A DNA stretch of 52,700 bases, from the NCBI GenBank assembly GCA_024278135.1, contig JAJRTU010000033.1, positions 1-52,700 on the forward strand, read 5' to 3'. Source of the stretch: Gammaproteobacteria bacterium (GTDB lineage: Bacteria > Pseudomonadota > Gammaproteobacteria > Eutrophobiales > Eutrophobiaceae). The notes under the pieces are model-generated. The model did not search any database, was not told the DNA's origin, and saw nothing but the letters and a program-made list of their open reading frames with translations. Shown here piece by piece: positions 9,823-17,688 of the stretch; position 1 is the first letter of the stretch; the number at the start of each line of letters is the position of its first letter. The position numbers were made by a program, and so were the translations under genes.

Positions 9823-10281
9823 ATGGACTGGATAACACAAATCGAATTCTGGCACTGGTTTATAGCAGCGGTGGTATTGATCACTCTGGAGATGGTCGTC
9901 TTGCCGGCAGTCTTTTTTTTGTGGATGGGTATCGCTGCAGGCGTGATGGGACTGTTGCTGATGTTGATACCGGATCTGCCGTTTATGGTGCAGATCATCA
10001 TCTTTACCGTTCTTGCCGTTGTCAGTCTTGCTATCCACAGGCACTACCTGAAAAATAACCCACCGGCGACAGACGAACCCACTTTGAACCGCCGTGGCGA
10101 ACAATATATCGGTCGGGTATTTACGCTGGAAGAAGCCATTGTCAATGGTGCCGGCAAGATAAAGGTGGACGATTCCATCTGGAAGGTCATGGGCGAAGAC
10201 ATGCGTAAAGGCGATAAAGTCAAAGTAGTCGGTGTTGACGGGACTGTGTTCAAGGTGGAGGCGACCCAGGGTAGTGCGTAA
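9823..10281 (+). CDS. NfeD-family membrane protein (short, OB-fold type)
   Basis: A 152-residue partner of the SPFH protein. Two or three hydrophobic helices (FIAAVVLITLEMVVLPAVFF and GLLLMLIPDL onward) are followed by a soluble beta domain of about 75 residues beginning GEQYIGRVFTLEEAIVNGAGKIKVDDSIWKV, the NfeD OB-fold. ATG 9823 follows the SPFH stop by 4 bases. This is the short NfeD without a ClpP-like protease domain. Its stop codon shares a base with the next start (TAATG). Confidence 0.9.
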   Translation: MDWITQIEFWHWFIAAVVLITLEMVVLPAVFFLWMGIAAGVMGLLLMLIPDLPFMVQIIIFTVLAVVSLAIHRHYLKNNPPATDEPTLNRRGEQYIGRVFTLEEAIVNGAGKIKVDDSIWKVMGEDMRKGDKVKVVGVDGTVFKVEATQGSA

Positions 10282-10748
10282 TGAAAACTATTGAGCAATG
10301 GTTAAGCGAATATGACGAGAGTCATCAAAACCGGATAAATAAAATACTGCACTGGTTTTGTGTGCCGCTCATCATGTTGAGCCTGTTGGGCCTGTTCCGG
10401 TCAATATCCATTCCCCCCGGATTTTCTGATCTGCCTTTCCATTTCAACTGGGCTGTTGTCCTCATTCTTTTTTCGCTGGTTTACTATTTTTTCCTTTCCC
10501 TGTCTCTGGCGGCAGGGATGCTGATAGTGTCTGCTGCAATGATACTGGTACTGGAGCTTCTTGCCGGTTTGCAAACAGCCCTTTGGCTGATCTCACTTGT
10601 CGTATTTGTACTGGCCTGGGTTGGCCAGTTTATCGGTCATCAGCTTGAAGGCAAGCGTCCTTCCTTTTTCAAAGATGTACAGTTTTTGTTGATTGGCCCG
10701 CTCTGGTTGCTGTCTTTTATTTATCGTAAACTGGGCTTTTCGTATTAA
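10281..10748 (+). CDS. DUF962 / Mpo1-like membrane protein
   Basis: A 155-residue integral membrane protein with the DUF962 signature near the N-terminus (EYDESHQNRINKILHWFCVPL), two central helices, and AWVGQFIGHQLEGKRPSFFKD followed by LIGPLWLLSFIYRKLG. His residues in the H-x-x-N and IGH-x-x-EGK-P motifs match those that bind iron in yeast Mpo1, a 2-hydroxy fatty acid dioxygenase. Whether the bacterial protein has that activity is inference. Coupled to nfeD by a one-base overlap. Confidence 0.88.
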   Translation: MKTIEQWLSEYDESHQNRINKILHWFCVPLIMLSLLGLFRSISIPPGFSDLPFHFNWAVVLILFSLVYYFFLSLSLAAGMLIVSAAMILVLELLAGLQTALWLISLVVFVLAWVGQFIGHQLEGKRPSFFKDVQFLLIGPLWLLSFIYRKLGFSY

Positions 10749-10828
10749 GTGCATAGAAGCAAAAAAATCACAACAGCTCTGCTTCCCGGCAAGCATTGTC
10801 AAATCATAGGCGCGAACAGTTGTCTGGA

Positions 10829-11605
10829 ATGAAACAAATAATACACCTGGTGTTTTTTTCTGTATTTATGCTGTGCGGTTCAGCCAGTGCAGAAACCTTA
10901 CAGATGACAATTCATGCCAACAGGGCGGTGGATTTGACCCAGCCGATGTATACGGGAATGCCGTACTGGCCGGGCACGGAGCCGTTCAAAATGGAACGCC
11001 TGGCCGATTACGATAAAGGCTATCGTATGCATAAATTCACGCTGTGGGAGAATATCGGCACTCATGTGGACTCACCTTCACATTTTGCCGCCGGCAAGGG
11101 TAAGCGGACAATCGATCAATTACCGCTCGATCAACTGATCGTGCCCATCGTGATCATTAACGTACAGGACAAAGTCGAGTCCAATGATGATTATCAATTA
11201 GCCGTCGCAGACATTGTGAAATGGGAGGCGGATCACGGTCAGATTGGAAAAGGTTGCCTGGTGGTGATGAATACCGGCTGGTATAAAAAGTTTTCCGATC
11301 CTCAGGGCTATGTCAATCAGGACGAAGAAGGCGTATTGCACTTCCCCGGCTTCTCCGCGGCATCCGCAAAACTATTGTTGCAAAGAGAGGTCGCCGGAAT
11401 CGGTATCGATACGCTCAGTCTCGATCCCGGGAATGACCTGAGCTTCCCCGTACACAATATCATGTTGGGGGCAAATAAATATCAGGTGGAAAACATGAAT
11501 AATCTCGACGCCCTGCCCGCAACGGGTGCCATCGTTGTCATAGGCGTCCTTCCGGTGCGTAACGGCTCTCAGGCGCAGGCCAGGATAACAGCTTTGATGG
11601 CATAG
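10829..11605 (+). CDS. Exported cyclase-family (kynurenine formamidase-like) hydrolase
   Basis: A 258-residue protein. ATG 10829 gives a cleavable signal peptide (MKQIIHLVFF ... GSASAETL); an in-frame upstream ATG at 10796 would bury it. The mature part begins DLTQPMYTGMPYWPG and contains the metal-binding region ENIGTHVDSPSHF, then VMNTGWYKKF and GIDTLSLDPG, the usual order in the cyclase superfamily (PF04199). Members hydrolyse amides or lactones with a divalent metal. The first ligand position, often His in H-x-GTH-x-D, is Asn here. No kynurenine pathway genes are nearby, so the substrate is unknown. Confidence 0.85.
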   Translation: MKQIIHLVFFSVFMLCGSASAETLQMTIHANRAVDLTQPMYTGMPYWPGTEPFKMERLADYDKGYRMHKFTLWENIGTHVDSPSHFAAGKGKRTIDQLPLDQLIVPIVIINVQDKVESNDDYQLAVADIVKWEADHGQIGKGCLVVMNTGWYKKFSDPQGYVNQDEEGVLHFPGFSAASAKLLLQREVAGIGIDTLSLDPGNDLSFPVHNIMLGANKYQVENMNNLDALPATGAIVVIGVLPVRNGSQAQARITALMA

Positions 11606-11616
11606 ACGATTTTTGC

Positions 11617-11693
11617 CTGTATTTGTTCGTGTCCTTTTAATCAGAATGCCGGCCGGTTTTCTGAAACGATTTTCAGTGAGAACTGAAATACAG
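11617..11693 (+). other. Intergenic inverted repeats that could form alternative hairpins
   Basis: The 165-base gap before the thioesterase gene contains three nested complementarities. CTGAAA (11661-11666) pairs with TTTCAG (11671-11676) around a CGAT loop. TTTCAGT (11671-11677) can pair instead with ACTGAAA (11682-11688) around GAGA. CTGTATTT (11617-11624) is complementary to AAATACAG (11686-11693). The first two hairpins exclude each other. No ligand-binding motif or T-tract is obvious. Confidence 0.35.
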
Positions 11694-11770
11694 TAAAATA
11701 ACGTCTGGCCTGTTTTGATCCGGGACCTGCGCCCGTCATGGATCTGTCTGCGTAAATGAGGAGTTAAAAA

Positions 11771-12190
11771 ATGACAGAACAAAAAATCTCTGCCGAGGCA
11801 GCACAGACGATACTCGAGGAACATTTCGCACCCTGGGTCCGGGATTTGGGCATCTGCTTTGACAATGTGGCTGGTGGTCAGGCCGTTTTGCGTATTCCGG
11901 TTTCCGAGCGGCTTAACCGGGGCGGCGGCACCATATGCGGTCAGGCCATTATGGCTGTGGCCGATACGGCGATGGTCTTTGCCATCGCATCCATTTTTGA
12001 GGGCTTCGTCCCGATGACTACCGTCTCCCAGTCATCTTCTTTTCTGCGTCCGGCGGCAGATAAAGACCTGATAGCGCATGCCAACATCATTAAACCGGGC
12101 AGAACCATTGTTTACGGGGAGATCAATATTCATTGCGGCATAGCGGAAAAACCGATAGCACATATCACCAGCACCTATATGTTGTTGTAG
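11771..12190 (+). CDS. PaaI-family hotdog-fold thioesterase
   Basis: A 139-residue single hotdog domain. LGICFDNVAGGQAVLRIPVSE leads into LNRGGGTICGQAIMAVADTAM, the helix segment whose Asp (in ADTA) is the usual catalytic residue of PaaI-type acyl-CoA thioesterases. SQSSSFLRPA and GRTIVYGEINI complete the fold. The 'HGG' of many relatives reads GGG here. TGAGGAG lies about 10 bases before the ATG. It stands alone between the cyclase gene and a convergent nitronate monooxygenase gene; substrate unknown. Confidence 0.85.
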   Translation: MTEQKISAEAAQTILEEHFAPWVRDLGICFDNVAGGQAVLRIPVSERLNRGGGTICGQAIMAVADTAMVFAIASIFEGFVPMTTVSQSSSFLRPAADKDLIAHANIIKPGRTIVYGEINIHCGIAEKPIAHITSTYMLL

Positions 12191-12271
12191 TTTGACAGGG
12201 ATAGTGTATTCAGGATAAAGCAGGATCTGAATATCGCTATTGGAGCAGACGACGGCTTTCGTATTTCTGCA

Positions 12272-13255
12272 CTATTCCAGCATGCCGGTCAATCTATCGA
12301 GGTCCGCATTCAATATCGATTCCGCACCGTCGACCAGTTGACGAAGAACATCCGCTGCCGGTTCGCAGGCCCTGACGGCACCCACACCCTGGCCCGCATA
12401 TTGTGCCATGGCATTGACCTTGCCGCTGCTTGTGGACATCGGACTGAATACACTGAATCGAGGGACATCCACCTGCCTGTCACCGACCCTGATTTCTCCA
12501 ATGATGCCTTCCGGCAGATTTTCCGCTGCACTGATTGACTGTGACAGCACCCGATGCGGCGCCTCCCAGCCCACCGAGAATTGCTCTGTATACACCGTAT
12601 CTTCACCCTCCGCTTCGATCAGGGCCTTGATATAGTCCGGGTGATAACCGGATTCCGGTGTCGCCACAAAACGTGTGCCGATGCGAACGGCGGAGGCACC
12701 CGCCGCCAGGGCCATGGCGACGGCCCTGGGTGTGGCGATGCCACCGGCTGCGACAACCGGACAGGTAATGACATCAAGCACATCTGCCATCATCGTCATC
12801 AAACCACGCGTCCCTCGTACATGCCCACCTGCTTCCACACCCTGTAATATTACAAAATCACAGCCGGCATCTACGGCTGAGAGCGCTTCCTGAACGGAAC
12901 CGACCTGCCAGCCGGCCAGGGCACCTTTTTTATGTACACGTTGCACCAGTTTCGCATCCGGCTCACCAAAGAAAAAATCGACAACCCGGGAATATTGTGC
13001 GGCGATATCAATGACCGCCTCATATTCCAGAAAAGGAATCAAAAAATTCACGCCAATACGGCCTACGGTATTTGTTTGCACTTCGGCAAGCGTTGTTTCG
13101 AGTTGATCCACCGTCAGCATGATCCCGCTCAACATACCGAGCCCCCCCGCCCCGGCCACTGCTGCCGCCAGCTTTGGTGAGGCCATTCCCAGTCCCGCAC
13201 TTTGAACAGGTGCGATGCAGCCCACCAGTTCAGTAAACCGTGTTGTCAATGTCAT
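12272..13255 (-). CDS. Nitronate monooxygenase (2-nitropropane dioxygenase family)
   Basis: A 327-residue FMN-dependent TIM barrel. Seen are GLGMASPKLAAAVAGAGGLGMLSG at the N-terminus, GVNFLIPFLE, the nitronate signature VILQGVEAGGHVRGTRG with the catalytic His, and the flavin-phosphate loops PVVAAGGIATPRAVA and GASAVRIGTRFVATPES. These enzymes oxidise alkyl nitronates; related ones act as enoyl-ACP reductase (FabK) or of unknown role, and the separation is not possible by eye. Divergent from the MFS gene across 134 bases. Confidence 0.88.
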   Translation of the reverse strand: MTLTTRFTELVGCIAPVQSAGLGMASPKLAAAVAGAGGLGMLSGIMLTVDQLETTLAEVQTNTVGRIGVNFLIPFLEYEAVIDIAAQYSRVVDFFFGEPDAKLVQRVHKKGALAGWQVGSVQEALSAVDAGCDFVILQGVEAGGHVRGTRGLMTMMADVLDVITCPVVAAGGIATPRAVAMALAAGASAVRIGTRFVATPESGYHPDYIKALIEAEGEDTVYTEQFSVGWEAPHRVLSQSISAAENLPEGIIGEIRVGDRQVDVPRFSVFSPMSTSSGKVNAMAQYAGQGVGAVRACEPAADVLRQLVDGAESILNADLDRLTGMLE

Positions 13256-13389
13256 CCGCTCTCTCCATTATTCAGGAATGCATCATTACATAAACGGATT
13301 GTTAATCCCATTTAACCATTAATTCTTCCCGCTCTTGAAATATATGTATACCATGTTGAATCAATAAGAAAACGCTTTGGGGTTGATAA

Positions 13390-14730
13390 ATGCAGAATGT
13401 TGAAGCTGCGAGGGTGGCAGATGAAGACGACCAGTCTCTTTTCCATTCATGGTACATGGTATTCCTTTGTATGGTGGCCTATATTTTTTCATTTATTGAC
13501 AGGCAGATTGTTACTTTGCTGATTGAACCGATTCGTGCTGATTTGCAAATATCGGATACTCAATTCAGTTTGATTCACGGACTTGCCTTCGCGCTGTTTT
13601 ACGCCACCATGGGCATACCGATTGCGCGTCTGGCTGATACGAAGTCGCGACCATTGATTATATCAGCGGGTATTTTCATCTGGAGTATTGCCACCGCACT
13701 TTGTGGCACAACGAAAAATTTTACTCAACTTTTTATCGCCCGTATGGGTGTGGGCGTAGGCGAAGCTGCTCTTTCTCCAGCAGCCTACTCCATGATCACC
13801 GATTCTTTTCCCAAGTCCAGACTGGGGCTGGCCCTCGGCATCTATTCCACAGGTTCTTTTATTGGAGCGGGCCTGGCCTTTCTGATAGGGGGCACGGTTA
13901 TCGGCTATATCAGTGACTTTGGGGTTGTGGAATGGCCACTTATCGGCATTGTAAAACCGTGGCAAATGACCTTTTTTATTGTCGGGTTGCCTGGCGTTCT
14001 GATCGCGGCCCTGTTTTATTTGACCATACGTGATCCGGAACGCAAGGGTATCACACAGGCCCGGGGTTTTTCCATTCGTGCAGTCCTGTCCTATATTTCC
14101 CTGCACAGGAAGACCTTCGCTTCGCATTATCTCGGCTTTGGGTTTCTGGCATTGGCCCTGTTTGCACTGATGTCCTGGGCCCCGGCATTTCTCATCAGGA
14201 ATTACGATCTCGAAATACAGGAAGTCGGTATTTATCTCGGCACACTGGTCATGGTCTGCAATACTGCCGGTGTATTATCCAGCGGCCTGCTCACTGACTG
14301 GTTTACGCGACATGGTTATGATGACGCACCCATGCGTTCGGGAATGGTTGGCGGCCTGGGTGTTATTCTGCCGGCAGCACTTTTTTCATTTATGCCTGAT
14401 ATGAACAGCGCCTTGATGATGCTGGCCGTAGCCATGTTTTTCGGCAGCTTTCCTCTGGCGACATCGGCAGCAGCCCTGCAAATAATGGCACCCAATCAAA
14501 TGCGTGCACAGGTTACGTCCCTGTTTTTTCTTTCCATGAATATACTGGGTATTACCGGAGGCGCTTCTCTGGTGGCCTTGTGCACGGATTATTTATTCAA
14601 AAATGAAATCATGGTGGGCTATTCCATGTCATTGATCAGCTCCTCGGCAGCCATCATTGGTGCACTGCTTCTGGGTCTGGGTCTGAAATATTTTACCGTG
14701 ACAACCGTTGCTCTTGCTCCGGACAGATAA
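13390..14730 (+). CDS. MFS transporter, spinster-like
   Basis: A 446-residue major facilitator with twelve predicted helices. The first helix FIDRQIVTLLIEPIRADL and the segment FALFYATMGIPIARLADT with the A-motif-like GIPIARLAD-x-K-SR, then GVGVGEAALSPAAYSMI (motif C-like), match the spinster-like branch common in gammaproteobacteria. The substrate cannot be told from sequence. It shares a divergent intergenic region with the nitronate monooxygenase gene, which hints at common regulation but proves nothing. Confidence 0.88.
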   Translation: MQNVEAARVADEDDQSLFHSWYMVFLCMVAYIFSFIDRQIVTLLIEPIRADLQISDTQFSLIHGLAFALFYATMGIPIARLADTKSRPLIISAGIFIWSIATALCGTTKNFTQLFIARMGVGVGEAALSPAAYSMITDSFPKSRLGLALGIYSTGSFIGAGLAFLIGGTVIGYISDFGVVEWPLIGIVKPWQMTFFIVGLPGVLIAALFYLTIRDPERKGITQARGFSIRAVLSYISLHRKTFASHYLGFGFLALALFALMSWAPAFLIRNYDLEIQEVGIYLGTLVMVCNTAGVLSSGLLTDWFTRHGYDDAPMRSGMVGGLGVILPAALFSFMPDMNSALMMLAVAMFFGSFPLATSAAALQIMAPNQMRAQVTSLFFLSMNILGITGGASLVALCTDYLFKNEIMVGYSMSLISSSAAIIGALLLGLGLKYFTVTTVALAPDR

Positions 14731-14817
14731 GCCTGTCCGCTGCAGAGGTGGGGGCACAATTTTCAGCAGTTGATTGCAGTGGTTTTCGAAAAACGGATAT
14801 CGCAGGCACAGGTGGTG

Positions 14818-15276
14818 ATGCAACATTTAAACATTAGAACGTATCTGCCGGAGGATCAGCTTGACGTTATAACACTATGGCAAGAGTGTGGTCTGATTGT
14901 GCCCTGGAATAATCCGGAAACGGATATAGCGGCAAAACACCTGGATTCCCCCGAATTATTTTTTGTTGGAGAGTTGCAGGATGCGCTGATAGCCAGTTGC
15001 ATGGCAGGCTATGATGGTCATCGGGGCTGGATATATTTTCTCGCTGTAAAGCCTGACTGCCGACACAGGGCCATCGCTTCAAAAATACTGGCGCATGCCG
15101 AATCAACTCTGGCCGCGCTGGGTTGCCGAAAAGTGGAGTTGATGATAAGAAACGCCAATAAGGGGATTATCACGTTTTATGAAAAAAATGACTATAAACC
15201 TGAACCGGTAATGGTTTTAAGCAAGCGATTGTTTGAAGATGTGCCACATAATTACCGCACTATATGCGGTGAATAA
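14818..15276 (+). CDS. GNAT acetyltransferase, YpeA-like
   Basis: A 152-residue acetyltransferase. It matches E. coli YpeA in layout: LPEDQLDVITLWQECGLIVPWNNPETDI, then GYDGHRGWIYFLAVKPDCRHRAIASKIL (the acetyl-CoA binding motif A, with the usual R/Q-x-x-G-x-G/A loop reading CRHRAIA), and a C-terminal NKGIITFYEKNDY. ATG 14818 begins just before NIRTYLPED and has AGGTGG ahead of it; longer in-frame starts upstream add no conserved sequence. Substrate unknown. Confidence 0.87.
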   Translation: MQHLNIRTYLPEDQLDVITLWQECGLIVPWNNPETDIAAKHLDSPELFFVGELQDALIASCMAGYDGHRGWIYFLAVKPDCRHRAIASKILAHAESTLAALGCRKVELMIRNANKGIITFYEKNDYKPEPVMVLSKRLFEDVPHNYRTICGE

Positions 15277-15292
15277 AGAGGCTAATCACCGC
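15266..15292. other. Inverted repeat between convergent genes
   Basis: GCGGTGA (15266-15272) and TCACCGC (15286-15292) form a 7-bp stem with a 13-base loop at the 3' end of the YpeA-like gene, facing queG. There is no clear T-tract on either side, so terminator function is doubtful. Confidence 0.3.
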
Positions 15293-15339
15293 AAATGAGA
15301 CATTTCTTTCCATAGATTCTGATTGCCATTGTCAAACCC

Positions 15340-16419
15340 TCATGACATCCGACGGGTTAAAGCAGCTATAGCCCAGTTCACATGTTCGCGAACGATCTCC
15401 GATGGATGGTGGGCCCGGGTTCTCAGTGCCTGCAGGCCGGGTTCACCGGGCGGGGCATTGCCCAGGGCCACTGCAATGTTGCGTAACCAGCTTTCATGGC
15501 CGATACGACGGATGGCGCTGCCTTCCGTCAGTTTCAGGAAATCATCTTCTGTCCATGCGAAAAGTTCAATCAGGGCCGGTGCATCAAGACCGTGCCGGGT
15601 TCGAAAATCTTTTTCTACCGTGTTCCGCGCAAAACGGTTCCAGGGACAAATCAACTGGCAGTCATCACAACCGTAAATCCGATTGCCTATCATGGGTCGG
15701 AACTGCAAGGGTATGGATCCACGTAATTCTATTGTCAGGTAGGAAATACAACGTCGCGCATCGACCTGGCCGGGGCCGATGATGGCCTGTGTGGGGCAGA
15801 TGGTCATGCAGGCCGAGCAAGTTCCACAATGGTTTTTTTCGAAGCTGTCATCTATGGGTAAAGGCAGATCGGTATATAATTCACCGAGAAAAAACCAGGA
15901 ACCGGCCGAGGGGTGAATCAGGTTGCTGTGCTTCCCTATCCAGCCCAGCCCGGCCTTGCGGGCCAGCGCCTTTTCCAGTACAGGTGCGCTGTCGACAAAA
16001 GCGCGATAGCCGAAAGGGCCGGTGATATCTTCAATCAAGCTTGCGAGTTTTTGTAGGCGGGAGCGCAACAGTTTATGGTAATCGCGACCCATAGCGTAGC
16101 GGGATATGAATGCAAGGTCAGGCCGGGTCAGGACCTGTTTCGGATGTGCAGAGTCCGGGGGGTGATAATCTAAACGTACGGAAATCACCCGCAGCGTACC
16201 TGGGCGCAATTCCGCCGGTCGACTCCGCCTGCTGCCATGTCTTGCCATGTAAGCCATTTCACCGTGCATATCATTGGCGAGCCAGTTGAGCAAATGGTTT
16301 TCATCTTCCGACAGATCGATATCGCTGATGCCCACCTGCTGGAATCCAAGCTCCCGGCCCCAGTCCTTGATCTGTCGGGCTAAATGCCGGTATTCCGCCG
16401 CTGTCAAAGTTTCCAGCAT
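15340..16419 (-). CDS. queG: Epoxyqueuosine reductase
   Basis: Carries out the last step of queuosine formation in tRNA, reducing epoxyqueuosine with cobalamin and two 4Fe-4S clusters. The 359-residue protein has both ferredoxin-like cluster motifs: CGTCSACMTICPTQAI and, after YLTIELRGSIPLQFRPMIGNRIYGCDDC, CQLICPWN. The C-terminal HEAT-like region (WLRNIAVALGNAP) is present. It is monocistronic and divergent from the PerM-type transporter gene. Identification is firm. Confidence 0.95.
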   Translation of the reverse strand: MLETLTAAEYRHLARQIKDWGRELGFQQVGISDIDLSEDENHLLNWLANDMHGEMAYMARHGSRRSRPAELRPGTLRVISVRLDYHPPDSAHPKQVLTRPDLAFISRYAMGRDYHKLLRSRLQKLASLIEDITGPFGYRAFVDSAPVLEKALARKAGLGWIGKHSNLIHPSAGSWFFLGELYTDLPLPIDDSFEKNHCGTCSACMTICPTQAIIGPGQVDARRCISYLTIELRGSIPLQFRPMIGNRIYGCDDCQLICPWNRFARNTVEKDFRTRHGLDAPALIELFAWTEDDFLKLTEGSAIRRIGHESWLRNIAVALGNAPPGEPGLQALRTRAHHPSEIVREHVNWAIAALTRRMS

Positions 16420-16595
16420 TAATGACTCCTCGCCTGATGGTGTTAATAGGGCTATTATTATCGAAAAATACCTGTTCCAAATTTACCTGTAGATTGAGTC
16501 GGTGCCATTCCCGCTGCGACAGGGTGTATATGTGTGTATGGAAATTTAGAGTAAGCGATAATGATTATACCGTCCACGATAACGAGTCTTGAATA

Positions 16596-17651
16596 ATGTT
16601 GGATTTCGTCAGCGCCTGGTACAAACGCTATTTCACCGATCCCCAGGCGGCCTTGCTGGTGGTGTTATTGCTGGTCAGTACGCTGATCATCTATTTTATG
16701 GGTTCGATGTTGACGCCCCTGCTGGCCGCCATTGTTATTGCTTATCTGCTGGAGGGCCCGGTGAGTACACTGGAGCAGCGCGTATCACGCCTCATTGCCG
16801 TTATTGCCGTATTCAGCCTGTTTCTGCTGTTCATGGTATTCCTGTTGCTGTTTTTATTGCCCCTGCTTTCCCGGCAGGCCAGCCAGTTTTTCCAGGAAGT
16901 ACCCAACATGATCAATCGTGGTCAGGAATTGTTAATGCGCCTGCCAAAAGAGTATCCGGAAATTGTTTCTGAAAACTCCATCAAGGACATCATTTTGTCG
17001 CTGAGCGGAGATATCAGCAATGTCGGCCAAAGCGTTCTCTCCGTCTCCTTTGCTTCAATTCCGCTCATTGTTATTTATGTGGTGCTGGTACCGTTGATGA
17101 TTTTCTTTTTTATGAAGGACAAGGTGATGATCCTGGAGTGGATGAGCCGCTTTCTGCCGGCCGACAGACAACTGGTCATCCATCTTTGGGAAGAGATGGA
17201 TGCACAAATCGGCAATTATATTCGTGGCAAGGTCTATGAAATTATTATTGTCGGTGCGGCGGCTTATATTGTTTTTAAATTGTTCGGATTGAATTATGCC
17301 TCCCTGCTGGCCATCGTCGTCGGGCTTTCGGTGCTCATTCCTTACATTGGCGCCGCCACTGTCACAATCCCGGTGGCCCTGGTCGGATTTTTTCAATGGG
17401 GCCTGGGATCGGATTTTACCGGCCTGATGATAGCCTATTTCGTTTTGCAGTTTCTGGATGGCAATGTACTGGTGCCGATCCTGTTTTCCGATGCTGTCAA
17501 TATTCATGCCGTCGCCATTATCGCGGCCATTCTGGTCTTTGGCGGTCTGTGGGGATTTTGGGGTGTGTTCTTCGCCATTCCGCTGGCCACGCTGGTTAAG
17601 GCCCTGATTAATGTCTGGCCGACCCACGGGGATGAGGCGGTGGAAAGTTAG
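16596..17651 (+). CDS. AI-2E family (PerM-type) membrane transporter
   Basis: A 351-residue inner-membrane protein of PF01594. It has the N-terminal pair of helices (LLVVLLLVSTLIIYF, MLTPLLAAIVIAYLLEGPV), a soluble segment with a helix, then VPLMIFFFMKDK and the conserved C-terminal half GLNYASLLAIVVGLSVLIPYIG, FVLQFLDGNVLVPILFS and GGLWGFWGVFFAIPLATLVKAL. Family members include the AI-2 exporter TqsA, PerM and sodium/proton antiporters; the function here is open. Convergent with phoH. Confidence 0.9.
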   Translation: MLDFVSAWYKRYFTDPQAALLVVLLLVSTLIIYFMGSMLTPLLAAIVIAYLLEGPVSTLEQRVSRLIAVIAVFSLFLLFMVFLLLFLLPLLSRQASQFFQEVPNMINRGQELLMRLPKEYPEIVSENSIKDIILSLSGDISNVGQSVLSVSFASIPLIVIYVVLVPLMIFFFMKDKVMILEWMSRFLPADRQLVIHLWEEMDAQIGNYIRGKVYEIIIVGAAAYIVFKLFGLNYASLLAIVVGLSVLIPYIGAATVTIPVALVGFFQWGLGSDFTGLMIAYFVLQFLDGNVLVPILFSDAVNIHAVAIIAAILVFGGLWGFWGVFFAIPLATLVKALINVWPTHGDEAVES

Positions 17652-17688
17652 CTGACCGTGGTCAAACACTGCCGTCCCTTACTTGCTT

